Part shown: in pieces, positions 7,218 through 12,713 of the stretch | Numbering within the stretch: position 1 is the first letter of the stretch | How the letters are laid out: the number at the start of each line of letters is the position of its first letter | DNA from: CAYJVP01 sp964373615 | GTDB taxonomy: Bacteria; Patescibacteriota; Patescibacteriia; UBA9934; GWF2-40-263 | Assembly (NCBI GenBank): GCA_964373615.1 | Contig: CAYJVP010000029.1 | Span: forward strand, 1 to 12,758 | DNA length: 12,758 bases | Reading direction: 5' to 3' | Notes under the pieces: model-generated | What the model was told of the DNA's origin: nothing | Seen by the model: the letters and a program-made list of their open reading frames with translations, nothing else | The model's database searches: none | Made by a program: the position numbers and the translations under genes

Positions 7218-8687
7218 TCACTCCGGTCGAAGCGCTGGAAACAAGATGACCTCTTTCAGGTTTGGCGCATCGGTGAGAAGAGCCGTAAGACGGTCGATGC
7301 CAATGCCAAATCCAGCATTGGGTGGCATGCCGTGCTTCATAGCTTCCACATAATCCATGTCGGAAAATTGTGCCTCCTCGTCTCCTCTCGCCCTTGCGGC
7401 GTCTTGTTCCCCAAACCGCGCCTCTTGATCCATGGGATCATTGAGCTCCGAAAATGCCTTGATGTTCTCTTCCCCGCCGCCGTAAACCAACTGAAACATT
7501 TCAATATAGCGCGGATCTTCTGGGACGCGTTTGGGGAGCGGCGTGATTTCCGCCGGGTATTGGTAAATGTAGGTTGGCTGAATGATGTGCGGTCGCACGG
7601 TGTGTTTATAAATCGCATCAAGTAAGTTTCCGTGGCTCCCCGATGCCTCAACAGGCACGCCGAGTTTGATGGCCGCCTTTGCAAGCTGTTCGCGATCCGT
7701 GTGCGTTTCGATGTCAATCTTTGCGTGGGCGAGCATGGCATCGCGAAACGTCATGCGTGGCCAGGGGGGAGTGAAATTCAGATGATGCCCTCGAAAGGGG
7801 ACGGCCGCCGGATCGCGACCAGCCGCACGAATGGCTGCAAGCATGATGAGCTCCATGAACTCCATGAGCTCATGGAAATCCATATACGCGGCGTACCCCT
7901 CGATTTGGGTGAATTCTGGGTTGTGGGCGTGGTCGATCCCTTCGTTTCTGAAACAGCGGGCCACTTCAAACACACGCTCGAATCCGCCAACCAATAAACG
8001 TTTGAGATACAGTTCTGGGGCAACACGCAGATACATCTCGGCCTGAAGCGCGTTGTGGTACGTTTTGAATGGCTTGGCGCTTGCCCCGCCAGGGACGGCC
8101 TGCAAAATAGGCGTCTCCACCTCGAGATAGCCTTTGCTCACGAGCTCGTGGCGAATGGCAGAGATGATCTCGGCGCGGACACGGAAGGTCGTGCGTACCG
8201 ATTCGTTTGCGAGCAGATCAAGATAGCGCTTTCGATATCGAGTTTCAACGTCTGAAAGACCATGCCACTTTTCTGGCAAGGGGAGAATTGACTTTGCAAT
8301 GATGCGCGCTCGCTGAACAGAAAGGGAGAGCTCGCCCTTTTGGGTGGTAAAGGCAACTCCGGTTACTTCCAAAAAGTCTCCCACGTCAACCGTGTCGTGA
8401 AAGAACGTGTACGCGTCAGATCCGAGGACGTCTTTTTTGATGACAAGTTGCAGACGTGAAGAGCCGTCTTCGATGTGGACAAACGTGAGACCGCCGTGTT
8501 TGCGCAGGGTGCGGATGCGACCGACGACCGTGACGGGCGTTTGGTTCGACAGTAGGGTATCGTGCAGACCCAAAAATGCGGCGGCGGTGTGGGTGCGCAA
8601 CACGCGCGCGGGATATGGATCGATGCCGGCTTGACGGAGTCGCTTAAGTCGCGTCCGACGCGCACCTTCTTCTTCGATCTCGATCAT
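7218..8687 (-). CDS. lysS: Lysyl-tRNA synthetase, class II
   Basis: This class IIb aminoacyl-tRNA synthetase has 489 residues, a standard length, and charges tRNA-Lys with lysine in the cytoplasm. An OB-fold anticodon-binding domain occupies about 50-135 (VVGRIRTLRKHGGLTFVHI region). The catalytic domain follows with motif 1 around 186-200 (YLEVETPILQ), motif 2 around 240-263 (FEVARCFRNEG...HNPEFTQIE) and motif 3 at about 459-467 (GFGIGIDRL). These make the identification secure. The gene lies 24 bases downstream of greA on the same strand and overlaps the next start, so it belongs to the same transcription unit. No strong ribosome binding site is seen before ATG 8687. Coupling of lysS with greA is common in bacteria. 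Confidence 0.97.
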   Translation of the reverse strand: MIEIEEEGARRTRLKRLRQAGIDPYPARVLRTHTAAAFLGLHDTLLSNQTPVTVVGRIRTLRKHGGLTFVHIEDGSSRLQLVIKKDVLGSDAYTFFHDTVDVGDFLEVTGVAFTTQKGELSLSVQRARIIAKSILPLPEKWHGLSDVETRYRKRYLDLLANESVRTTFRVRAEIISAIRHELVSKGYLEVETPILQAVPGGASAKPFKTYHNALQAEMYLRVAPELYLKRLLVGGFERVFEVARCFRNEGIDHAHNPEFTQIEGYAAYMDFHELMEFMELIMLAAIRAAGRDPAAVPFRGHHLNFTPPWPRMTFRDAMLAHAKIDIETHTDREQLAKAAIKLGVPVEASGSHGNLLDAIYKHTVRPHIIQPTYIYQYPAEITPLPKRVPEDPRYIEMFQLVYGGGEENIKAFSELNDPMDQEARFGEQDAARARGDEEAQFSDMDYVEAMKHGMPPNAGFGIGIDRLTALLTDAPNLKEVILFPALRPE

Positions 8688-8711
8688 AACATTATGTATG
8701 GCTCTCTAAAA

Positions 8712-9167
8712 TTAGAGAATCTCGATAATTGTGTAATGCATGACTCCCGATGGCGTGGTGACCTCCACGGTATCACCTACGGCATGACCCAGGAATGCTT
8801 GCCCGAGCGGCGATTCGTTGCTAATTTTTCGCTCAAGCGGGTTCGCCTCGTTGGAGCCGACGATCTCATACGTTTTTGCTTCACCATTTCCCCGTGCCGT
8901 GAACCGGCTGCCAAGCGCAATCGCGGAACCGCCGCGACGTTCTTCAACGATCGCGATATCCTTGAGCATATCCTCAAGTTGCCCGATGCGCGATTCGTTT
9001 TGCGCCTGCTGTTCCTTTGCTTCATGATACTCAAAATTCTCGGAGAGGTCACCGAGTTCTTTCGCTGCTTCTATCTTGCCAGCAATTTCACGACGGAGCA
9101 CTTTTTTCCGATTTTCAAATTCTTGTTTGAGCTCTTCATGCCTCTGTGTAGACACGTACGTTGGCAT
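8712..9167 (-). CDS. greA: Transcription elongation factor GreA
   Basis: GreA rescues backtracked RNA polymerase by stimulating cleavage of the nascent transcript. The protein has an N-terminal coiled-coil hairpin (about 1-75) with the tip motif GDLSENFEYHEAKEQQ, containing the acidic residues that reach the polymerase active site, and a C-terminal FKBP-like domain ending in SPLGQAFLGHAVGDTVEV. I choose ATG 9167, which gives 151 residues starting MPTYVSTQRHEEL, close to the usual 150-160. The frame stays open to a GTG at 9218, which would add 17 residues unlike the family and begin inside a leader hairpin. Neither start has a good ribosome binding site. It is the first gene of the minus-strand block greA-lysS-nucleotidyltransferase-Nudix-ftsQ-pgi. 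Confidence 0.94.
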   Translation of the reverse strand: MPTYVSTQRHEELKQEFENRKKVLRREIAGKIEAAKELGDLSENFEYHEAKEQQAQNESRIGQLEDMLKDIAIVEERRGGSAIALGSRFTARGNGEAKTYEIVGSNEANPLERKISNESPLGQAFLGHAVGDTVEVTTPSGVMHYTIIEIL

Positions 9168-9217
9168 AGGCGTTGGTATCGTTGCGGGAAGGAGGTCCCA
9201 TTGATCAAAACATGACA

Positions 9218-9238
9218 CTCGTGACGATGGGTCACGAG
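9218..9238 (-). promoter_or_regulatory. Hairpin in the greA leader
   Basis: CTCGTGAC (9218-9225) and GTCACGAG (9231-9238) form a perfect 8-bp stem with a 5-base loop. It lies just after the predicted transcription start of the greA promoter and about 50 bases before the chosen ATG. No T-tract follows it in the transcribed direction, so it is not a terminator. It could protect the 5' end of the transcript. Confidence 0.5.
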
Positions 9239-9248
9239 CGTTTCCTTT

Positions 9249-9277
9249 ACTGTACGTATTGTATGTATCCCTGTCAA
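9249..9277 (-). promoter_or_regulatory. Sigma70-type promoter of the greA-lysS-...-pgi operon
   Basis: On the minus strand TTGACA (9277-9272) is followed after exactly 17 bases by TACAGT (9254-9249). This is a near-consensus housekeeping promoter pointing at greA, with a predicted start near 9243. It lies between the palindromic element at 9310-9438 and the leader hairpin. Confidence 0.75.
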
Positions 9278-9309
9278 TGTGTGTATGACCTTCAGAGGTC
9301 TATTTTTTA

Positions 9310-9438
9310 GGGACCTCTGCAAAACTGCGTCTTTTCGTTTCACGGGCGCCCGTCCACCCCATTCGACGTACCTTTCAGTACGTCTCATGGGGATGGACAG
9401 CCCGTTCAACGAAAATCCATCAGTTTTTCAGAGGTCCC
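9310..9438. mobile_element. 129-bp palindromic MITE-like element with IS5-type ends
   Basis: The whole segment folds as one long imperfect inverted repeat. It begins GGGACCTCTGCAAAACTG and ends with the reverse complement of GGGACCTCTGAAAAACTG. Further paired blocks move inward: CTTTTCGTT with AACGAAAA, ACGGGC with GCCCGT, CCCCAT with ATGGGG, and GACGTAC with GTACGTC around a 6-base loop at about 9373-9378. It encodes no protein. The ends resemble terminal repeats of IS5-family insertion sequences (known members begin GAGACCTTTGCAAAA or similar), so a non-autonomous element mobilised by such a transposase is my best reading. No clear target duplication is visible at the borders. It lies between the greA promoter and the aspartoacylase-family gene and could also act as a bidirectional transcription block. 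Confidence 0.65.
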
Positions 9439-9472
9439 AATACGCAAAATAAACGTCTGAAAGTTATCCACA

Positions 9473-9498
9473 GAGACCTCCGCGAAAGCCGCTTTTGA
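9473..9498. repeat. Possible degenerate single end of the same MITE family
   Basis: The stretch starting GAGACCTCCGCGAAAGCCG resembles the first 25 or so bases of the element at 9310 (matching GACCTC, GC, AAA, GC and CTTTT in order). It ends about 17 bases before the stop codon of the aspartoacylase-family gene. No matching opposite end is visible, so it may be a solo remnant or chance similarity. Confidence 0.3.
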
Positions 9499-9514
9499 TG
9501 CCGGCGGGTTCTGG

Positions 9515-10396
9515 TTAAGACACCCGTTTTGCGATAAATCCAACCGGTTTCCCGACCTTCCAGTGCTCTTTAATTTTTGGAAAGAGGATCACGCCGTCCA
9601 TTGTGGAATAATGGGGGAGCTGCCCGTGATACCCAACCACCTCTCTCTGCTTGACCGGCTCCCAGGATCCGTTTCCAAACCCGTCAGCCCAGCTCCATCC
9701 GTCCTCATGAAGAAGCAATTCTTCGACCATGTGATAGGCCTCGAACGCTGTTTTCGGAGCTCGCCCGGGAGTCCCACGAAGGACGCCGACGTCGCGAAGG
9801 ACATCCTTCACCTGTTCTCCCACTTCACCTACACGCGTCGTATCACCTGCCTGGCCGGTCTCATAGGCGACGCCAACGCCCCCGCTTAGATCCACAAACT
9901 CCTCGGTCGTGACCGGCCGCCCTTTTCCAAGGAGATGGTCCGGGTCCCAAACCACCCGGCGGGCTTCAAACCATCGGTAAATGTGTTCGTGTTTTTCCGT
10001 GGTGTCCGCACAGATGAACGGCTCGGACGGTTTATTGGTCGAGTGGAGGTCCAGCAGAACGTCTGTTTTGACAAAGAGGGCAGCGAGCTCACGCGCTCGT
10101 TCATCTTCGTAGCTTCCATTTGGCGGCTGCTTCAGTCGCTCGGGATCGAACATGCGATTGAGATCCGCATGATCCTCCGATCCGCGTGTTCCACGCTCTA
10201 CAGCCTTTGGATTGCCCATCACAAACGTCAGCTGTCCCTTGAGGAGTTTCAGAGAGCCCGCGTCAACATCGGCTATCATCTGCTTGACCACCTCAATGCC
10301 GGTTAATTCATTTCCATGTGTTCCTCCTATGATAACGACATGTGGCCCTGGGGCGCCTGCCGTAACCTGCCAGATATGGTTTCCAATTTGTTGCAT
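9515..10396 (-). CDS. Succinylglutamate desuccinylase / aspartoacylase family zinc amidohydrolase
   Basis: This 293-residue protein is an M14-like zinc carboxypeptidase-fold enzyme of the AstE/AspA family, which removes an acyl group from an N-acyl amino acid. Metal-site motifs are GGTHGNELTG (His27 and Glu30) and LLDLHST (His118). DLNRMF at 78-83 is the DLNR motif that binds the substrate carboxylate, and AYETGQ with Glu179 matches the catalytic glutamate. All key residues are present, so it should be active; the acyl amino acid or peptide substrate is unknown. AstE-type arginine catabolism is unlikely because no ast genes are nearby. It is the last core-like gene before the accessory region. 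Its ATG at 10396 lies only 34 bases from the outer end of split element E1, so any promoter sits in or beside that palindrome. No ribosome binding site is obvious. Confidence 0.88.
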   Translation of the reverse strand: MQQIGNHIWQVTAGAPGPHVVIIGGTHGNELTGIEVVKQMIADVDAGSLKLLKGQLTFVMGNPKAVERGTRGSEDHADLNRMFDPERLKQPPNGSYEDERARELAALFVKTDVLLDLHSTNKPSEPFICADTTEKHEHIYRWFEARRVVWDPDHLLGKGRPVTTEEFVDLSGGVGVAYETGQAGDTTRVGEVGEQVKDVLRDVGVLRGTPGRAPKTAFEAYHMVEELLLHEDGWSWADGFGNGSWEPVKQREVVGYHGQLPHYSTMDGVILFPKIKEHWKVGKPVGFIAKRVS

Positions 10397-10430
10397 AGGG
10401 TTGGTAGCGTAGCGTGAAGCGAGCGATGTC

Positions 10431-10472
10431 GCTGAACGTATGCGTATAGCTGAAGTTTGACTTATTTTTTCT
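10431..10472 (-). repeat. Left arm of split palindromic (attC-like) element E1
   Basis: The outer box GCTGAAC (10431-10437), a 4-base spacer GTAT and an inner box GCGTATAGC (10442-10450) pair with the right arm at 10983-10999 (GCTATATGC and GTTAGGC, with one T as spacer). Further in, TTTGACTTATTTTTTCT (10456-10472) is repeated inverted at 10940-10955 with one indel. The same order of boxes and the same 4-to-1 spacer asymmetry occur in intact element E3. The hicA stop codon (10464-10462) lies within this arm. The outer box is the boundary between the core chromosome and the accessory region. Confidence 0.6.
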
Positions 10473-10687
10473 CTTTTTTAAAATCATTTTCCTTCAATTT
10501 GGCTTGGCGCAAAATAGACCGAAACGTGCCATAACGGACTTCATTACCGTGAATAGGTACGATGACTGTTAAGAGGGGGATTATTATTGCTTCTGTACTT
10601 TGCATGACTGCCAGTTTGAGAGACAAAAAAGAAGCCCTTGCTTTCAAGGACCTTCAATACCAGCCGCAGTGGGTAGGGCTTAGGCAT
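10462..10687 (-). pseudogene. hicA: hicA mRNA interferase toxin, frameshifted
   Basis: Reading from ATG 10687, which overlaps the hicB stop, gives MPKPYPLRLVLKVLESKGFF and then FVSQTGSHAKYRSNNNPPL, a typical HicA N-terminus (double-stranded-RNA-binding-like fold) with the catalytic His in GSH. That frame then ends early. The C-terminal half of HicA (TVIVPIHGNEVRYGT, then FRSILRQAKL) continues in another frame to the stop at 10462. The two frames join at about 10569-10579, at a run of five G (C on the coding strand) next to TTAA, where one extra base explains the break. An intact HicA of about 75 residues would be normal. HicA toxins cleave mRNA when free of HicB. The break may be real inactivation, a variable homopolymer, or a sequencing error. 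Confidence 0.78.
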
Positions 10688-10901
10688 ATTGGAGTTGCAC
10701 CGAAGCAATCGCTGGATTTTTTACACGATCAGTTTTCTTGGGAAGTGGCATGTCCTCAAAATACAGCGACAAAGCGTCTTCAAGCATAGCAAGGGCTTCT
10801 TTTTTGTTTTTGCCGAAACTGGAAACGTCCACATCCAAGCATTGAGAGATATAGTAATCCCCCTCTTTCCATACGACAGATTTTAGGTCTATTTTGCGCA
10901 T
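10680..10901 (-). CDS. hicB: HicB-family antitoxin
   Basis: This 73-residue protein has the partial RNase-H-like fold of HicB antitoxins: an N-terminal beta strand pair with WKEGDYYISQCLDVDVSSFG, then an amphipathic helix (KNKKEALAMLEDALSLYFED) and a short tail. It lacks a C-terminal DNA-binding domain, so autoregulation would need another factor or none. HicB binds and blocks the HicA RNase. Its stop overlaps the start of hicA by 8 bases, giving the antitoxin-first order and coupled translation. The pair lies between the two arms of the split palindrome E1. Start ATG 10901 has no clear ribosome binding site, but a good promoter lies just upstream. Confidence 0.85.
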   Translation of the reverse strand: MRKIDLKSVVWKEGDYYISQCLDVDVSSFGKNKKEALAMLEDALSLYFEDMPLPKKTDRVKNPAIASVQLQYA

Positions 10902-10926
10902 ATAAAAAGGTAATTAGTGTACTTTC

Positions 10927-10954
10927 AATATACCTCCAAAGAAAAAAAAGTCAA
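10927..10954 (-). promoter_or_regulatory. Promoter of hicBA, with its -35 inside the palindrome arm
   Basis: TTGACT (10954-10949) and TATATT (10932-10927) on the minus strand are 16 bases apart and point at hicB, with a start near 10920. The -35 lies at the same place in the element as the TTGAAA of the promoters in E2 and E3. Confidence 0.65.
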
Positions 10955-10999
10955 ATTTGGGTGAGTGAGAATACACGAACCTGCTATATGCTGTTAGGC
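10940..10999 (-). repeat. Right arm of split palindromic (attC-like) element E1
   Basis: The outer box GTTAGGC (10993-10999) fits the integron core site GTTRRRY exactly. The inner box GCTATATGC (10983-10991) pairs with the left arm. The stretch 10951-10970 matches the interior of E2 and E3 (CAAATTTGGGTGAG against CAATTTGGGTGAG), and GAAC at 10977-10980 matches the GAACCGCATAC side. Homology stops near 10940, beyond which the hicB promoter and hicBA follow. Together with 10431-10472 it makes one element opened at its central loop. Confidence 0.6.
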
Positions 11000-11015
11000 G
11001 ATGTATTTATTTTCT
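10993..11015. repeat. Inverted repeat flanking the 117-residue gene (left copy)
   Basis: This copy pairs with 11364-11386 in 21 of 23 positions, beginning GTTAGGCGA and ending TATTTATTTTCT. In a circular excised cassette the two copies would sit on either side of the reconstituted site and lengthen its stem by about 16 bp. Confidence 0.7.
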
Positions 11016-11360
11016 TCCATTGCCAGGGAATTTGATTATCTTCGCTTCGCTTTGCACTTCTTTCTCACTTTCTAGTAATAGCTCAGCCATGACAGGCCAT
11101 ATCTTATCTGTAACTTCCATAGCGTCTTCGAATTCAACACCCATCTCCAGCCAAAGCCAATCCCGCATACTGGTTACTGCAAAGTCTATTCGTTCATCAA
11201 GTGTTTGAAGGCCTGGCAATGGTTTTTCATAAGTTAGTTTGAAAACACGTAACATCTCTTCATACATTTGATTTTTCGTGACCCCCTTAACTTCTCCCAG
11301 GTATGGTTCTATTCTGGAATAGAGTTTGTTGAAGATGTGGAGTTGTATGTCGTCTATCAT
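11007..11360 (-). CDS. Unrecognised 117-residue cassette protein
   Basis: I do not recognise this protein. It is largely helical, soluble and acidic in its middle, with aromatic residues in the RDWLWLEMGVEFEDAM region and a basic tail ending KIIKFPGNGRK. No signal peptide, membrane segment or catalytic motif is visible. It occupies the slot between E2 and E1. Its two flanks are inverted copies of each other: 10993-11015 and 11364-11386 match in 21 of 23 positions and start from the outer box GTTAGGC. The stop codon (11009-11007) lies within that repeat, so the gene fits its cassette with almost no spare sequence. The E2 internal promoter points at it. Start ATG 11360 lacks a strong ribosome binding site. 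Confidence 0.7.
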   Translation of the reverse strand: MIDDIQLHIFNKLYSRIEPYLGEVKGVTKNQMYEEMLRVFKLTYEKPLPGLQTLDERIDFAVTSMRDWLWLEMGVEFEDAMEVTDKIWPVMAELLLESEKEVQSEAKIIKFPGNGRK

Positions 11361-11363
11361 ATT

Positions 11364-11386
11364 AGAAAATAAATATTTCGCCTAAC
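11364..11386. repeat. Inverted repeat flanking the 117-residue gene (right copy)
   Basis: This is the partner of 10993-11015. Its last seven bases, GCCTAAC (11380-11386), are also the left outer box of element E2. The match to the far end of its own gene unit is better than the match to the opposite box of E2 (GTTATGC at 11504-11510). Confidence 0.7.
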
Positions 11387-11510
11387 GTTTCTGGACATGC
11401 GAAGTTGAAAAACTCCGCCACCTTGATTTAATTGTATCAAAAAGAGCGGAGTTTTTCAATTTGGGTGAGGGCTTTTGTAAAAAGCCCGAACCGCATACAC
11501 TTTGTTATGC
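11380..11510 (-). repeat. Palindromic attC-like element E2 (131 bp)
   Basis: The outer boxes are GCCTAAC (11380-11386) and GTTATGC (11504-11510), fitting RYYYAAC and nearly GTTRRRY. Inside lie an inner ATGCG/CGCAT pair, a 14-bp perfect central hairpin (11405-11418 with 11446-11459), and a side hairpin GGGCTTTT/AAAAGCCC (11469-11476 with 11480-11487, loop GTA). Positions 11397-11475 match 12154-12232 of E3 with one difference. Size, box layout and position directly after a gene on the same strand agree with an integron attC site (known sites run about 55-140 bp). The alternative is a MITE-like palindrome. Confidence 0.62.
11431..11459 (-). promoter_or_regulatory. Promoter inside E2, directed at the 117-residue gene
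   Basis: TTGAAA (11459-11454), 17 bases, then TACAAT (11436-11431) on the minus strand. The -35 lies in the right arm of the central hairpin and the -10 in its loop. The same promoter occurs in E3 and, with TACAAA, in E4. Confidence 0.55.
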
Positions 11511-11519
11511 GTAGTAGCG

Positions 11520-11550
11520 AAAAACAATCGCCGCCTGTGAGGGCGGCGAT
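11520..11550 (-). terminator. Rho-independent terminator after the 152-residue gene
   Basis: ATCGCCGCC (11527-11535) pairs perfectly with GGCGGCGAT (11542-11550) around a 6-base loop. On the minus strand the stem is followed by TGTTTTT (to 11520). It lies 15 bases after the stop codon at 11565 and before E2, so this gene has its own terminator within its cassette slot. Confidence 0.85.
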
Positions 11551-11564
11551 ATATTTTTGGTAAT

Positions 11565-12023
11565 TTACACTTTTAAATTACCTTTGTCATCAATGATTGC
11601 GTCTCCTAACAGTTCTGAGATGTCGTCTTTAAGTGTTACATCCGAATTTTTTCCACTTAAATCTTGATCAACAAATGCGAAGGTACCATGTTTTCCAGAC
11701 AGCTCTACGACTTTAAAATCTGTCATGTGCCAATCTGGGCCGGTGCGTCTTGACGGTTCTTCCCCCATTTGTCCAGGAACGATGTCTGCAACTAATACTA
11801 GTATTTCCCATTCGGTTGATATGTAACCTCCGAATCTTACTCCACGATTAAATCTTACTTGAACTAGAAGAGCTTTGGTATTGTCTATTGAACCATGGCT
11901 TGAATCTAATGACAGACCACTCAGTTCTTTAATTTCTCCCACTTTTGTTACACTTTCTATTTTAATTGGTTCCATTTCTTTTTTTTCAGGTGTCTGAGCA
12001 CCTGTTTCATGTGATTTTGTCAT
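11565..12023 (-). CDS. Unrecognised 152-residue cassette protein
   Basis: I do not recognise a family. The N-terminal 18 residues are polar and probably disordered (HETGAQTPEKKE). The rest looks like a beta-rich soluble domain: strands around ALLVQVRFNRGVRFGGYIS, WEILVLVADIV and DFKVVELS, then an acidic C-terminus. No signal peptide or membrane helix is seen. ATG 12023 has AAAGGAAAA about eight bases upstream, an acceptable ribosome binding site. It lies between E3 and E2 with its own terminator, and about 110 bases of AT-rich leader separate it from E3. Base composition is clearly AT-richer than the core genes to the left. The E3 promoter points at it. Confidence 0.72.
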   Translation of the reverse strand: MTKSHETGAQTPEKKEMEPIKIESVTKVGEIKELSGLSLDSSHGSIDNTKALLVQVRFNRGVRFGGYISTEWEILVLVADIVPGQMGEEPSRRTGPDWHMTDFKVVELSGKHGTFAFVDQDLSGKNSDVTLKDDISELLGDAIIDDKGNLKV

Positions 12024-12116
12024 AATATTTTCCTTTAGTTTTTAATGAAATTAAATTATGTCAAGTTATATCGACCCCACTAAATATATTGCCAAAATTC
12101 TTATCAAAAATCAATA

Positions 12117-12287
12117 GAGCGGCTTTTTATTATGGCGTATAACGTTCAAGTGTATGCGAAGTTGAAAAACTCCGCTACCTTGATTTAATTGTATCAAAAA
12201 GAGCGGAGTTTTTCAATTTGGGTGAGGGCTTTCGGGGAAAGCCCGAACCGCATACACTTTGTTATACGCCGTAATAAAAAGCCGCTC
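12117..12287 (-). repeat. Palindromic attC-like element E3 with extended outer arms
   Basis: The core element runs from GTATAAC (12137-12143) to GTTATAC (12261-12267). Inner boxes AAGTGTATGCG (12148-12158) and CGCATACACTT (12249-12259) pair perfectly; the unpaired spacer is GTTC on one side and a single T on the other. The central hairpin is 15 bp (12162-12176 with 12202-12216), and the side hairpin is GGGCTTT/AAAGCCC (12226-12232 with 12238-12244). Outer arms 12117-12143 and 12261-12287 pair over 27 bp with one mismatch, longer than a normal attC R box. The flanks resemble the central-hairpin arms (AGAGCGGCTTTTT on the left, AAAAAGCCGCTC on the right), as though an older copy had been opened here. 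Confidence 0.62.
12188..12216 (-). promoter_or_regulatory. Promoter inside E3, directed at the 152-residue gene
   Basis: TTGAAA (12216-12211), 17 bases, TACAAT (12193-12188) on the minus strand, identical in place and sequence to the E2 promoter. Confidence 0.55.
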
Positions 12288-12293
12288 AACCTT

Positions 12294-12710
12294 TTATTTA
12301 TCGTTTAGGTCCAGACCGTTAAGCCATCTGATTTTGGTATTATGTACAGGATTAGGGTCATCAGCCGCGGGTCGTTTTTCAAGTAATTCTGCAAACGATG
12401 GTGATGTTTTTTTCCACAGCTCTGTGTCGTTCCAATTTTTAAGCAAGTTTTGCAATTCAGCGAGTATTTCTTCGTCGCTGCGCGTGTCGTTCTCTGTTCG
12501 CCTACGATTTAGATAAATTCTGCGATATTGCTCATGACGTTGTTCAATTTCTTCTGGTGTTTCATTTTGATCACCCTCCTTTAAATCGGTATCTCGTTCC
12601 ACCCCTAGAGATTCCTGAAATTTTTCCTCTCCCTCAACCCATGCGGTTTCTGCATCCTTACTGCCTGGTTCAGGTGGAAACTGACCGAAAACTTCTTGTT
12701 TTTTTGACAT
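12294..12710 (-). CDS. Unrecognised 138-residue highly charged cassette protein
   Basis: I do not recognise this protein. It is very polar, rich in Glu, Asp, Arg and Gln, with a predicted helical stretch (about 50-105, TPEEIEQRHEQYRRIYLNRR onward) that may form a coiled coil, and no membrane segment or catalytic motif. Start ATG 12710 has no ribosome binding site. The -10 hexamer of the E4 promoter ends only three bases before the ATG, so transcription would start at or next to the start codon and the message is probably leaderless or nearly so. The stop lies 7 bases from the extended arm of E3. A later Met is not available near the start, so this start is the only simple choice. Confidence 0.65.
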   Translation of the reverse strand: MSKKQEVFGQFPPEPGSKDAETAWVEGEEKFQESLGVERDTDLKEGDQNETPEEIEQRHEQYRRIYLNRRRTENDTRSDEEILAELQNLLKNWNDTELWKKTSPSFAELLEKRPAADDPNPVHNTKIRWLNGLDLNDK

Positions 12711-12713
12711 ATT

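Noticed and set aside
9189..9196. AAGGAGGT as a ribosome binding site on the plus strand
   Set aside because: No plausible gene starts downstream on the plus strand; it lies in the greA leader region on the opposite strand.
8562..9215. 217-residue plus-strand open frame across lysS and greA
   Set aside because: It is antisense to two securely identified genes and shows no domain.
9168..9218. N-terminal 17-residue extension of GreA from GTG 9218
   Set aside because: The extra residues do not resemble GreA, and the GTG lies at the edge of a stable leader hairpin.
10462..10647. 61-residue open frame as a complete gene
   Set aside because: Only its C-terminal half is HicA; its first 20 or so residues are an out-of-frame reading of the HicA N-terminal region, which lies in the other frame from 10687.
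11405..11459. Central hairpin of E2/E3 as a simple bidirectional terminator
   Set aside because: The A-tract and T-tract flanked CTCCGC/GCGGAG stem could terminate transcription, but the same sequence holds a well-spaced promoter, is near-identical between copies and is nested in a larger palindrome, so terminator alone does not explain it.
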